Assembly: GCA_034409055.1 (NCBI GenBank)
Contig: DAOUMU010000491.1
Coordinates: 1-15,539, forward strand
Direction of reading: 5' to 3'
Origin: DAOUMU01 sp034409055
GTDB taxonomy: Bacteria; Chloroflexota; Anaerolineae; 4572-78; J111
Length of the DNA stretch: 15,539 nucleotides
Shown: positions 6,961-14,567 of the stretch, in pieces
Layout: the number at the start of each line of letters is the position of its first letter
Position numbering within the stretch: position 1 is the stretch's first letter
Made by a program: the position numbers and the translations under genes
The notes under the pieces: model-generated
What the model saw: the letters and a program-made list of their open reading frames with translations, nothing else
What the model was told of the DNA's origin: nothing
The model's database searches: none

Positions 6961-8082
6961 ATGGACAGCCTTTTTCCATCAATACATTGGACAAATTTAC
7001 TCGTTATTCCTGGCCTATTAATCGGTTATACCGTGCACGAACTGGGCCACGCTATCATGGCTTACCTTTTGGGCGATTACTCTCAGGTAGAGCAGGGAAA
7101 AATCACCCTGAACCCCTTTGAACACATTTCCTGGTTTGGCTCCCTGTCCTTTCTCCTCTTTGGCATTGGCTGGCCCAAACCTTTACGAGCCAATCCTTAT
7201 AACTTCAAGCGCAAATACCTGGATATATTTTTCGTCGCCATTTCCGGTCCAATAGCCAGCTTTACGCTTGGTCTAACCGGGCTTTTACTGACGTTGGTGA
7301 TTGCAGCCACCCTGGTCTATGTCAGCGGGACGACCACAGACCGGGTGTTTCCCTTGCTATTCCCCAGTGTTTTTCCTTTTCTCTTTCCTATGACGACGGA
7401 GTTACCCCAAACCATGAATATGCAAACCTGGTCGATCGCCTTTACCGGCTACATCGCGGCGACCAGTTTCTGGTTGACTTTTACCAGCCTGCTACCACTG
7501 CCCGGGCTGGACGGTTTTGCCGCCCTGACCAGTCTGATGGCTTTTTTCCGCGAGCACAAAGAAAAAAGAACCCAAAAACTACCATCCCCGCTGGTGGCCG
7601 ATAGACCTATGACCCTGATCAACCAGCGGAAGCGTCGTAACAGCGCCGCCGATATCCATTTCAAAGCAGGCGCTGAATATCATGAAGAGAAAAAATACGA
7701 CGACGCCATCGCTCGCTACCGGCAGGCAATTGCCAGTGATCAAAACTTCGGCCCGGCTTATATCAATATGGGACTGGCTTATCTGGCTAAGGGTGACCGC
7801 AAAAAAGCCATCCAGGCATTTCGAGGTGCGGTACAATATGCCGACGACCAGAAATCGCAAGCTGAAGCCTGGTACCAACTGCATCAATTAAGCCAGGTCA
7901 GTCCGGTTGACGAAGACGCAGCTCAGGAAAGCATGACAAAACTCGGCGCCTCCCCTTGGACAGATACCAAGCCTCGCCCCAATTGGCTTGGTTTAGGCAT
8001 TGGTAGTTTCCTGTTGTTCGTCTGCGGCCTCTTCCTATATGGCTACCTCCTGACCCACCTGATTGAACTTTTAAGAGCATAG
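6961..8082 (+). CDS. M50-family (site-2-protease-like) membrane metallopeptidase with TPR domain
   Basis: The 373-residue protein has the zinc-binding HELGH motif in its first membrane segment (His26, Glu27, His30). The third metal ligand is in a LPLPGLDG motif (Asp184), the usual NPxPxLDG of M50 enzymes. Between them lie a WPKPLRANPYNF loop (about 76-87) and a membrane segment beginning with SGPIASF. These peptidases cut substrates within or near the membrane. Residues about 228-315 form two or three TPR-like helical repeats, including YHEEKKYDDAIARYRQAI, on the cytoplasmic side. A final membrane segment (about 341-366) re-anchors the chain. TPRs suggest partner or substrate binding. The GPxxN asparagine seen in many relatives is not obvious. 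It follows the small gene at 6556 after three bases. The substrate is unknown, and no sigma or anti-sigma gene lies nearby. Confidence 0.88.
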   Translation: MDSLFPSIHWTNLLVIPGLLIGYTVHELGHAIMAYLLGDYSQVEQGKITLNPFEHISWFGSLSFLLFGIGWPKPLRANPYNFKRKYLDIFFVAISGPIASFTLGLTGLLLTLVIAATLVYVSGTTTDRVFPLLFPSVFPFLFPMTTELPQTMNMQTWSIAFTGYIAATSFWLTFTSLLPLPGLDGFAALTSLMAFFREHKEKRTQKLPSPLVADRPMTLINQRKRRNSAADIHFKAGAEYHEEKKYDDAIARYRQAIASDQNFGPAYINMGLAYLAKGDRKKAIQAFRGAVQYADDQKSQAEAWYQLHQLSQVSPVDEDAAQESMTKLGASPWTDTKPRPNWLGLGIGSFLLFVCGLFLYGYLLTHLIELLRA

Positions 8083-8108
8083 CATACCAGTGCGTGGCCC
8101 GGTCCGCC

Positions 8109-8126
8109 GAGGCATAGGAATGCCTC
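8109..8126 (+). other. Short hairpin in the M50-DUF2079 gap
   Basis: GAGGCAT, loop AGGA, ATGCCTC forms a perfect 7-bp stem in the 84-base gap. No T run follows, so it may be a processing or stability element within a common transcript. No promoter is evident in this gap. Confidence 0.35.
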
Positions 8127-8166
8127 ATCTACTCGTTTGATGTACCCCGCGTGACCAGATTTGACT

Positions 8167-10593
8167 ATGGTTAAACATTCTGCACGTCTTACGACTACCC
8201 TGCTCATTCTCCTGATCGTGGCTTATGTTGCCTTCTTCACAACGCAACTTATCTTGCACTACCATTCTTTTGGTTCCCGTTCGCTGGACCTGGGGAACAT
8301 GGATCAGGCCATCTGGAACACCCTGCATGGCCGCCCCTTTCACCAAACCAACCAACCGGGGGCCAATAATCGACTCAGTCTGCACGTCGAGCCAATCCTC
8401 ATCCCTATTTCTCTCCTTTACCTTATCTACAGCGGCCCGGAAATTCTCTTTCTTTTGCAGAGTATTGTCGTGGCCCTGGGGGCTATCCCTGTTTTTGCCC
8501 TCGCCCGTTTCAAACTGAAAAGTGATGGGCTGGCCCTTATTTTCGCTCTGGCCTACCTGCTGTTCCCGGCCATTGAAGGCGCTAACCTGCTCGACTTTCA
8601 CGCCGTAACCCTGGCCCCCACCTTTCTCCTGGCTGCCTTCTATTATCTCGAAACCGGTCGGCCCAGGCAGTTCACGCTCTTGGCCATCGCGACCACCGCC
8701 TGCAAAGAAGATATGAGCCTGCTGGTGATGATGCTGGGTTTCTATGCCTTTTTCATCAACCGCCAGCGCCGTTTGGGATTGGTGACTATTGCCCTCTCTG
8801 GAGTGTGGGCTTTTTTGGCCGTCTTCATGATCCCGCCACTTTTTGCCGGGACCGAAAATATCCACTGGAATCGCTACGGGCATCTGGGGGACAGTCCGCT
8901 CAACATCGTTTTGAACCTTTTTGTTCAGCCCCAGCTATTTCTCGATCACTTGCAAGCCGTCGACGCCCTTAATTATCTTCAACTACTCCTAACGCCGACC
9001 GCCTTCACCGCCTTATTTAATCCGGTCACCCTACTGTTGGCCTTACCCTCTCTGGGTATCAATCTACTCAGCAACTTTCCGCCCATGCAACGAGTCAATA
9101 GTCTGATCTACGCCGCCCCGCTTGTGCCGGCCATTCTGATCAGCAGCATCTACGGCACGGCCAACATCAGGCGAAGAGGCGAATGGGCGAATTTCACCCC
9201 CCTCCTCGGCCTCCTCATCCTGACAGCCACCTTTGCCTACCACCGCCAATACGGCTACCTGCCTGGTGGGGGGCAATTTCGGGGCTGGGAAGAAATTACG
9301 GAGCACCACCGCCGGGCAGCCCACATCTTTGCCCAGATTCCAGCCGAGGCCGCTCTGTCTGCTCATGACCGGCTCAATCCCCATGTCAGCCAACGAGAAA
9401 CGCTCTATATCTTTGACCGTATTGACGACGCTGACCACGTCCTCCTCGACGTGACCGAGGACTCCTGGCCCCTACATCCGGTCGAACTGCGCCACCGGGT
9501 TGACCACCTCTTAGACACCGGGTTCGGCATTGTAGACGCTTTCGACGGCTACTTGTTGCTGGCTAAGAGTCCTGAGACAAGCTCCACCGCCGCCAGCACT
9601 AGCGGTACAGGCAATCCCACCACCCTCCCCGATGCTTTCTTTGATTTCGCCCGCGTGTCTAAACCAGCCACTTTCCAGCCTCAATTCCCTGCTTCCGTTA
9701 CCTTTGACGATAAACTACAACTCCTCGGCTACGATATCAGCCTGGGCGCCCACGAGCAGTTTCTCCCGGTCATCACCCTCTATTGGCAGGCCCTCCAGCC
9801 ACTTGAGCAAAATTACACCCTGTGGCCCTTCTTTATCGACCGCAACGGCCAACTGATCGAAGACCCGACCGAGCGCCCCCTGGTGACGCTCCTCTGGTAT
9901 CCCACCTCGCACTGGTCCGCCAACGAAATCATTATCACTCGCACCCTACCCTGGGACCTGGCTCCAAATCTGGGCGATACGTTTACCCTGGCTGTTGGGG
10001 TGGCTGAGCAAAACTGGGCCGCCCCCTCACAACGCCTGCCCATCACCCAAGCCGAGGTCACCCTTTACACCTTGGAAAACAATACTTGGGCCAGACTGAG
10101 CACCTTTCAGCGCACTGGCCGAAAAACCTACCAGGCAGTCACCCCGGCTGCTACCCAACCTCAACACCCGTACCGGCGGGCCCAATTCTGGAATATCATT
10201 CACCTGGAGGGGGTGGACCTGCCCGCCACTTCGCTCAAGCCCGGTCAGAATTTACCCTTCAGCCTGTACTGGCAAACCACCGCCCCCCTGACCGTTGATC
10301 TGAAGACCTTTGCCCACCTGCTGGACGAGCAGGGCCAACTGGTCGCTCAATTGGATTGGACTCCCCAGGACAGACTCGGCTATCTGCCCACGACGGCCTG
10401 GCGTCCTAACCGATCCGTCGTGGATAGCCAGATCATCCCCCTGCCTGACAATATCCCGCCCGGTCAATATCGTCTCGTGGTCGGCTGGTACTACCCCGTT
10501 ACCGGCGACCGTCTCCCACTGACCGCTGGCGACCCCTTCGGTGACAATGGAGATGTGATCCAGATAGGCGTGGTCACGGTACAATCACCGTGA
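8167..10593 (+). CDS. DUF2079 family membrane protein (GT-C-like) with two C-terminal beta modules
   Basis: The protein is 808 residues from the ATG at 8167; an in-frame TTG two codons earlier (8161) is less likely, and neither has a clear ribosome site. The N-terminal half (about 10-390) is a multi-pass membrane domain. Its first external loop, SLDLGNMDQAIWNTLHGRPF, followed by LHVEP, is typical of DUF2079 proteins. These are predicted membrane proteins generally thought to be related to GT-C glycosyltransferases, with no proven reaction. A cytoplasmic or external alpha/beta segment follows (about 395-465). Two similar beta modules (about 506-635 and 671-805) share the pattern LxGxDxxxxxxxPGxxLxxxLYWQ with a PPGQYxLxVGxY-type end. 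The last one resembles the C-terminus of the GT39 protein upstream. Likely role: envelope glycan or glycolipid assembly (inference). Confidence 0.85.
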   Translation: MVKHSARLTTTLLILLIVAYVAFFTTQLILHYHSFGSRSLDLGNMDQAIWNTLHGRPFHQTNQPGANNRLSLHVEPILIPISLLYLIYSGPEILFLLQSIVVALGAIPVFALARFKLKSDGLALIFALAYLLFPAIEGANLLDFHAVTLAPTFLLAAFYYLETGRPRQFTLLAIATTACKEDMSLLVMMLGFYAFFINRQRRLGLVTIALSGVWAFLAVFMIPPLFAGTENIHWNRYGHLGDSPLNIVLNLFVQPQLFLDHLQAVDALNYLQLLLTPTAFTALFNPVTLLLALPSLGINLLSNFPPMQRVNSLIYAAPLVPAILISSIYGTANIRRRGEWANFTPLLGLLILTATFAYHRQYGYLPGGGQFRGWEEITEHHRRAAHIFAQIPAEAALSAHDRLNPHVSQRETLYIFDRIDDADHVLLDVTEDSWPLHPVELRHRVDHLLDTGFGIVDAFDGYLLLAKSPETSSTAASTSGTGNPTTLPDAFFDFARVSKPATFQPQFPASVTFDDKLQLLGYDISLGAHEQFLPVITLYWQALQPLEQNYTLWPFFIDRNGQLIEDPTERPLVTLLWYPTSHWSANEIIITRTLPWDLAPNLGDTFTLAVGVAEQNWAAPSQRLPITQAEVTLYTLENNTWARLSTFQRTGRKTYQAVTPAATQPQHPYRRAQFWNIIHLEGVDLPATSLKPGQNLPFSLYWQTTAPLTVDLKTFAHLLDEQGQLVAQLDWTPQDRLGYLPTTAWRPNRSVVDSQIIPLPDNIPPGQYRLVVGWYYPVTGDRLPLTAGDPFGDNGDVIQIGVVTVQSP

Positions 10594-10611
10594 CTCTATT
10601 CGTTTCTTTCC
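10573..10611 (+). terminator. Possible weak terminator overlapping the DUF2079 stop codon
   Basis: GTCACGGT (10573-10580) and ACCGTGAC (10587-10594) form an 8-bp stem with a 6-base loop. It is followed by the T-rich TCTATTCGTTTCTTTCC. The TGA stop lies in the right arm. The T tract is interrupted, so termination may be partial. Confidence 0.45.
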
Positions 10612-10666
10612 AAATTGTATGTTATTATAAGCCATCTACTCAGAAGAATTCTGGTTAAAGGAGAAA

Positions 10667-10673
10667 AGGAGGG
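10667..10673 (+). promoter_or_regulatory. Strong ribosome binding site fixing the 10681 start
   Basis: AAGGAGG (10667-10673) lies seven bases before the ATG at 10681. This rules out the longer reading from the TTG at 10615. Confidence 0.85.
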
Positions 10674-10680
10674 AATTCTT

Positions 10681-11658
10681 ATGTCTGTCCAGGAGTGTGC
10701 TCTCTACGGCGACCTGGTGCTCTACTTACGTGATGAAGCGGCCAAAATGCTGGTCGAGGCCAAAGCAGACAGCAGCCTCGACGAAGCTCGCCAGCGCCTC
10801 GATACCCTCATTCACGACTGGTTCTTTACCCCCCAGGATGAACTTTACGGCTCTGCCCCCCGCGATATTATCTGGCGGGAACAACTCGGTCAAGGCAATC
10901 CCATTCCCCCGGAATACGCCCACCAAGCTTTTGACGATGATTGCCCCATTTGCCAGGGGGCAATTGCAGAGATTGAGGCCGGTGAGCACCATCACAGCCA
11001 CGATAGTGGCTGGCACTGGACTTATTGTCCAGATATTTCGCTCATTGACAGATATGATCCCGAAGGGAGTGACGACCGTTGGGAAAAAGAGCGGCTGCGC
11101 TATCAACCTCAACTTGACCCGGAAGTACCGCTCAGCGAGGTAATTCCCACTTATACACCACCTGCCATTGAGGACATGGAGGTTTCGCCCGAAGAGTTTA
11201 TAGAGCGCCTCAACCGGCAACCGTTAATTGATGATAAATTACAACAAGTGGCCGAGCGTCTGGTTGATCGTATCGATTGCCCCATCAGTCTGGGCCTTTT
11301 TGGCTCTGATTATCGTCGTCTCAGTCAAAAAGAATGTCTGGTCTTGGTGAAAGGTTTGGAGGAACAGGGCGTAGACCTGGATGAACTGGTCGAACAGATC
11401 GAGGCCTGGCCCTATCAAAATGTGGCCCTCGATTGGTTGAGCGAACCGGAGCGGAACATCTATCTGACCATTCATGCTATGGAAACACGCCTTGATCCGG
11501 CTGACAAAGCCGAATTGATCCGCTTCCGCCAGCATCGCGATTTGCTCTTTATCCTCTGCCAACTGATCCCCTACGACGCCCGGCTGTGGCTGCAAGGCTG
11601 GTTGGAAGGGCTGGCTCTTGGAGAGATGGCTCAGGAGAGAGATGAGGCTTCTGTTTGA
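10681..11658 (+). CDS. Hypothetical soluble protein with a Cys/His cluster
   Basis: The protein is 325 residues from the ATG at 10681, acidic, without signal peptide or membrane segments, and I do not recognise the family. Residues 88-116 hold a possible metal site: CPIC (Cys88, Cys91), then HHHSH (103-107), His112 and Cys116. The N-terminal third contains FFTPQDELYGSAPRDIIW, which looks like a helical repeat or small-domain motif. The C-terminal half is helical with repeated LxxLVEQIE-like segments. It sits last in the plus-strand block, about 87 bases after the DUF2079 gene, with its own strong ribosome site, so it may be partly uncoupled from the genes before it. A zinc-binding role is inference only. 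Confidence 0.8.
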   Translation: MSVQECALYGDLVLYLRDEAAKMLVEAKADSSLDEARQRLDTLIHDWFFTPQDELYGSAPRDIIWREQLGQGNPIPPEYAHQAFDDDCPICQGAIAEIEAGEHHHSHDSGWHWTYCPDISLIDRYDPEGSDDRWEKERLRYQPQLDPEVPLSEVIPTYTPPAIEDMEVSPEEFIERLNRQPLIDDKLQQVAERLVDRIDCPISLGLFGSDYRRLSQKECLVLVKGLEEQGVDLDELVEQIEAWPYQNVALDWLSEPERNIYLTIHAMETRLDPADKAELIRFRQHRDLLFILCQLIPYDARLWLQGWLEGLALGEMAQERDEASV

Positions 11659-11715
11659 GTGATGCTTGGATAAGTTCAAGTCCTACAAACCGACTATTCA
11701 ACTATTTGACCATCG

Positions 11716-11845
11716 TAACTACCCACCATGTCATTCTGAACGAGCGCAGCGAGTGAAGAATCTCCTATTTCGCCTTGACTTTGTCCTCGTTGTCGGAGAT
11801 TCCTCGTCGCTGCGCTCCTCGGAATGACATGAAGGTAGGCAGTTA
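11716..11845. repeat. 130-bp imperfect inverted repeat (MITE-like) between convergent genes
   Basis: The left arm (11716-11765) begins TAACTACCCACCATGTCATT and ends AAGAATCTCC. The right arm (11795-11845) is its imperfect reverse complement, GGAGATTCC to CATGAAGGTAGGCAGTTA. Each arm carries a GAGCGCAGCGA-type block next to a TGTCATTCtGA/TCgGAATGACA block. Repeats with TGTCATTC...GAATGACA ends are common in many environmental bacterial genomes. The right arm contains the TAA stop (11845-11843) of the minus-strand fusion gene. It fills most of the 184-base gap and could also end transcription from both sides. Confidence 0.8.
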
Positions 11846-14509
11846 CTGACCATCAAGGATGACTCTCAATGTCACTTTGGCTACACGAAAAGCAGACCCG
11901 CTTCCCAACTCATCAGTGACCACGACGGCCACCACCGCATAGTGGCCTTGTTTCGGTTCGAGTCGGGGAGTGGGTGTTGGAGGGGGGGGGGCCTTAGAGG
12001 GGTCTAGCGGCAGGATTGAGGACACAGAGTCCTCTTCTGAGGTAGCTTCTGCAGGCGCCAAGCCAACAAACCAACTCAGGGAAGACTGTCCGGTATCATC
12101 GGGCGTAGCCTGTCCCACCAGGCCGACAATTTGTTCATCCACTTGGGGCAACATAGCCCGAACATTATGGGCCGTATCAGGGCTGATGGCCTGGCTTTGC
12201 TCACCGGGCATGGTGGTAGAGAGGATGGGATCGGGCAAACGACCATCCAGTTCCAGCATAGCCAGCACCCGGGCTATATGGAGAGGGGTAACGGCTAATC
12301 CCCTGGCCGTTCCTTCATTCTCAAAATCAGGCAGAAGGGCCGGCTGAGAGGGTAATCCTTTCAACGGGCCGGTCAACCCCAGTTGGTGGACGGTGGTCAG
12401 GTAACCTGTCTCCCCCAGGGGGCCCAGCATTTCTACCAGGGGCGTGGTCAGGGGGTCAGCCGAAATGGTCGCCCCGGCCTCGTGCAAACCGATCAGACCA
12501 ATCAGTCGGGCCAAATCACCCACGGCAAAAAGCCCCTGCGCGGCCCGGTTGAGCAAGGGGGCCCGCTCATCTGTGCGCAAAACGTCCCACATTTCGTCCA
12601 GCTTGTTGGGATCATAGGTAGGATGACTGGACATCACCAAGATAGCGCCGGTCTTTATGTCCATAACCACCACCGCCCCTTCCTGCCTGCCCAGCGCCAC
12701 GTCGGCGGCTACCTGAGCTGGCAGGTCAATGGTCAGCGTGACGTCGTGGCCCCCCAGAGGGCGATGGAGTAAATCATCCAGCCAAAACTCCTCAGCCGTG
12801 CGGCCGACTGTACCGCGCAAAATCGTGTCAAAGGTGGCCTCGGTACCACCTACGCCATGGCGAATACTGTAATAGCCAGTAACAGACGACAATTCAGCGT
12901 ACGGATAATGCCGCCTGGCCAGACCATCTTCATCAACGATGGTCTCGGCCACGGGGATGCCTGCCGCCGTGAGCAGTCGCCCCCGCCGAACTTTTTGCTC
13001 CGCTACCACCAAGCGAGGGTTATCATCACGATTGACCAGAAAAGGAGTCGCCGCGATTTGCCAAAAAATTAAGCCGCCCGCCACAATCAGAAAGCCGGTC
13101 AAGAAGCCCTTAGCCAGGCGCAAGTTATGAACAGTGAGTGGAGCGAGCGCCATTCGCCACACCTGCCCTGCCTGTGCCCGCTTTTTGGGTATGGGTTCGC
13201 CATTCGCCATTCGCCCATTCGCCATTCGCCACACCTGCCCTGTGGGTTCGCCATTCACCCATTCGCCATTCCCTATAAATAACAGCAGCCCCACCATCAC
13301 AAAACTGGTCACCAGACTACTGCCGCCATAGCTGACAAAGGGCAAAGTCACGCCGGTCAAAGGCAGCAGTTTCAAGGTGCCGGCCATAATAACAATCGTC
13401 TGCACCCCGAACATGGTCCCAATGCCCGCAGCCAGCAATTGTTCAAAACCACTTTTGGCCTCCAGAGCAATGTGAAAAGCCCGGCTGACCAACAAGGCAA
13501 AACAGACCAGCACGGCCAAAGCCCCCAACAGGCCATATTCCTCGCCAATCGCCGTAAACACAAAATCGGTGTGAACCACCGGGATGGCTGTAGGCAAGCC
13601 CTGCCCCAGTCCCTGTCCAAACAGCCCCCCACTGGCAAAAGCTAACAAGGATTGAACAACCTGGAAAGATCGCCCTGAGGGGTCAAGCCAGGGATTTAAA
13701 AAAGCATCTATCCGCAAGCGGACGACATCAAACAGATAGTAACCAATGGTTCCGGCTCCCAACAGCAACAACACCCCCGCCCAAATATAGCGAGCCTGAC
13801 CGGTGGCGGCATAGAGCATGCCCAAAAAGGTACTAAAAAAGAGGAGGGCGGCACCCAGGTCCCGCTGCCACACCAGCAGAACAATGCTGAAGCCCCACAT
13901 GAGTAGCATCGGACCAAAATATGAGGGATGGGGCACGGCCACTCGACCGATGTAGGCTTTAACCTCAACCAGTTGGCGACGGCGATCAGCCAGATAAGCC
14001 GCCAAAAAGACGATCAGCAGCAACTTGAGTGGCTCTGAGGGTTGAAAATAAATCGCGCCCAGTTGCAGCCAGAGTCGAGCCCCAAAGCCGCTGGGATTGA
14101 CGCCAAAAATGAGCGTAGTGGCCAACAACAACAGCCCACCAATGAGCCAGGTATATTTATAGCGACGCAGCCAGTTAAGGCTTTTGGGGATGAGCGTCAC
14201 CAGCAGCAATAAAATAGTCGCTATGACCAGCCAAAACATTTGCCGGACCACAAAATTAGGGGCTAACCGGCTAATCAAGGCCAGCCCCAAACCACTCAGA
14301 AAGTAGATCAGTGGCAACAAAATTGGATCACCCACCCCGCGTCGACCCGGTAAAAAGTAAGCCGCAGCCCCACTACAAAAGATCAAAACAAGCAACGGCA
14401 AAAACGTAGCCGGGCGCAGGTTGTTATTGACCAGGCCCAGTTGGGCAAAGGCCAGGCCGGTGAAGAGGAAGCTCAGCCCAAAGAGAGAAAATAACCACAA
14501 GTCACCCAA
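11843..14509 (-). CDS. SEDS (RodA/FtsW) glycosyltransferase fused to a degenerate class B PBP-like domain
   Basis: The protein is 888 residues from the TTG at 14509. Residues about 1-410 form a 12-segment SEDS domain with QPSEPLKLLL, WQRDLGAALL, HTDFVFTAIGEEYGLLG (Asp315, equivalent to the catalytic Asp of RodA) and LPLTGVTLPFVSYGGSSL. SEDS proteins polymerise lipid II into glycan strands. A repeat-encoded linker (about 410-457) leads to a PBP anchor helix (about 466-483), a pedestal-like region and a transpeptidase-like domain (about 590-885) resembling actinobacterial PbpA (YDPNKLDEMW, LLNRAAQGLF). The nucleophile motif SxxK reads DLAR (Asp665, Arg668), KTG reads LVG, and no SxN is visible, so transpeptidation looks lost. 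The true start is uncertain: no ATG or GTG occurs between the phosphorylase stop and the first helix, and TTG 14500 is an alternative. A longer reading to 14812 would run inside the phosphorylase gene. Second gene of a minus-strand operon. Confidence 0.85.
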   Translation of the reverse strand: MGDLWLFSLFGLSFLFTGLAFAQLGLVNNNLRPATFLPLLVLIFCSGAAAYFLPGRRGVGDPILLPLIYFLSGLGLALISRLAPNFVVRQMFWLVIATILLLLVTLIPKSLNWLRRYKYTWLIGGLLLLATTLIFGVNPSGFGARLWLQLGAIYFQPSEPLKLLLIVFLAAYLADRRRQLVEVKAYIGRVAVPHPSYFGPMLLMWGFSIVLLVWQRDLGAALLFFSTFLGMLYAATGQARYIWAGVLLLLGAGTIGYYLFDVVRLRIDAFLNPWLDPSGRSFQVVQSLLAFASGGLFGQGLGQGLPTAIPVVHTDFVFTAIGEEYGLLGALAVLVCFALLVSRAFHIALEAKSGFEQLLAAGIGTMFGVQTIVIMAGTLKLLPLTGVTLPFVSYGGSSLVTSFVMVGLLLFIGNGEWVNGEPTGQVWRMANGRMANGEPIPKKRAQAGQVWRMALAPLTVHNLRLAKGFLTGFLIVAGGLIFWQIAATPFLVNRDDNPRLVVAEQKVRRGRLLTAAGIPVAETIVDEDGLARRHYPYAELSSVTGYYSIRHGVGGTEATFDTILRGTVGRTAEEFWLDDLLHRPLGGHDVTLTIDLPAQVAADVALGRQEGAVVVMDIKTGAILVMSSHPTYDPNKLDEMWDVLRTDERAPLLNRAAQGLFAVGDLARLIGLIGLHEAGATISADPLTTPLVEMLGPLGETGYLTTVHQLGLTGPLKGLPSQPALLPDFENEGTARGLAVTPLHIARVLAMLELDGRLPDPILSTTMPGEQSQAISPDTAHNVRAMLPQVDEQIVGLVGQATPDDTGQSSLSWFVGLAPAEATSEEDSVSSILPLDPSKAPPPPTPTPRLEPKQGHYAVVAVVVTDELGSGSAFRVAKVTLRVILDGQ
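13148..13270. repeat. Minisatellite-like repeats at the SEDS-PBP joint
   Basis: A 23-bp unit (CGCCATTCGCCACACCTGCC then CTG) occurs perfectly at 13148-13170 and 13220-13242, exactly 72 bases apart (24 codons). The space is filled with CCATTCGCC and TGGGTTCGCCATTC variants up to about 13270. On the minus strand they encode GQVWRMA twice plus MANGRMANGEP-type residues, in frame with both domains. Confidence 0.85.
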
Positions 14510-14512
14510 ATG

Positions 14513-14558
14513 ACCGCCGACCGCCGATGAAATGCCCTTTGGGTACCGCCGACCGCCG
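14513..14558. repeat. Two 14-bp GC-rich repeats in the phosphorylase-fusion gap
   Basis: ACCGCCGACCGCCG occurs at 14513-14526 and 14545-14558, 32 bases apart. They fill the short gap between the phosphorylase stop (14568) and the likely TTG start of the fusion gene (14509), where a ribosome site would be expected. Confidence 0.7.
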
Positions 14559-14567
14559 TTAAACCAG

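Noticed and set aside
8125..8883. 252-codon open frame on the minus strand opposite the DUF2079 gene
   Set aside because: Its composition is polar and Gly/Gln-rich without domains, it is antisense to a clearly conserved membrane protein, and it has no ribosome site.
10615..10680. TTG start at 10615 for the Cys/His protein and a promoter in the same stretch
   Set aside because: The AAGGAGG site before ATG 10681 is decisive for the start. A -10-like TATTAT occurs near 10622, but no -35 at proper spacing could be found.
13148..13270. CRISPR-like array
   Set aside because: Units are irregular and short, there are no unique spacers of constant length, and the stretch is translated in frame within a membrane protein gene. 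No cas gene is present.
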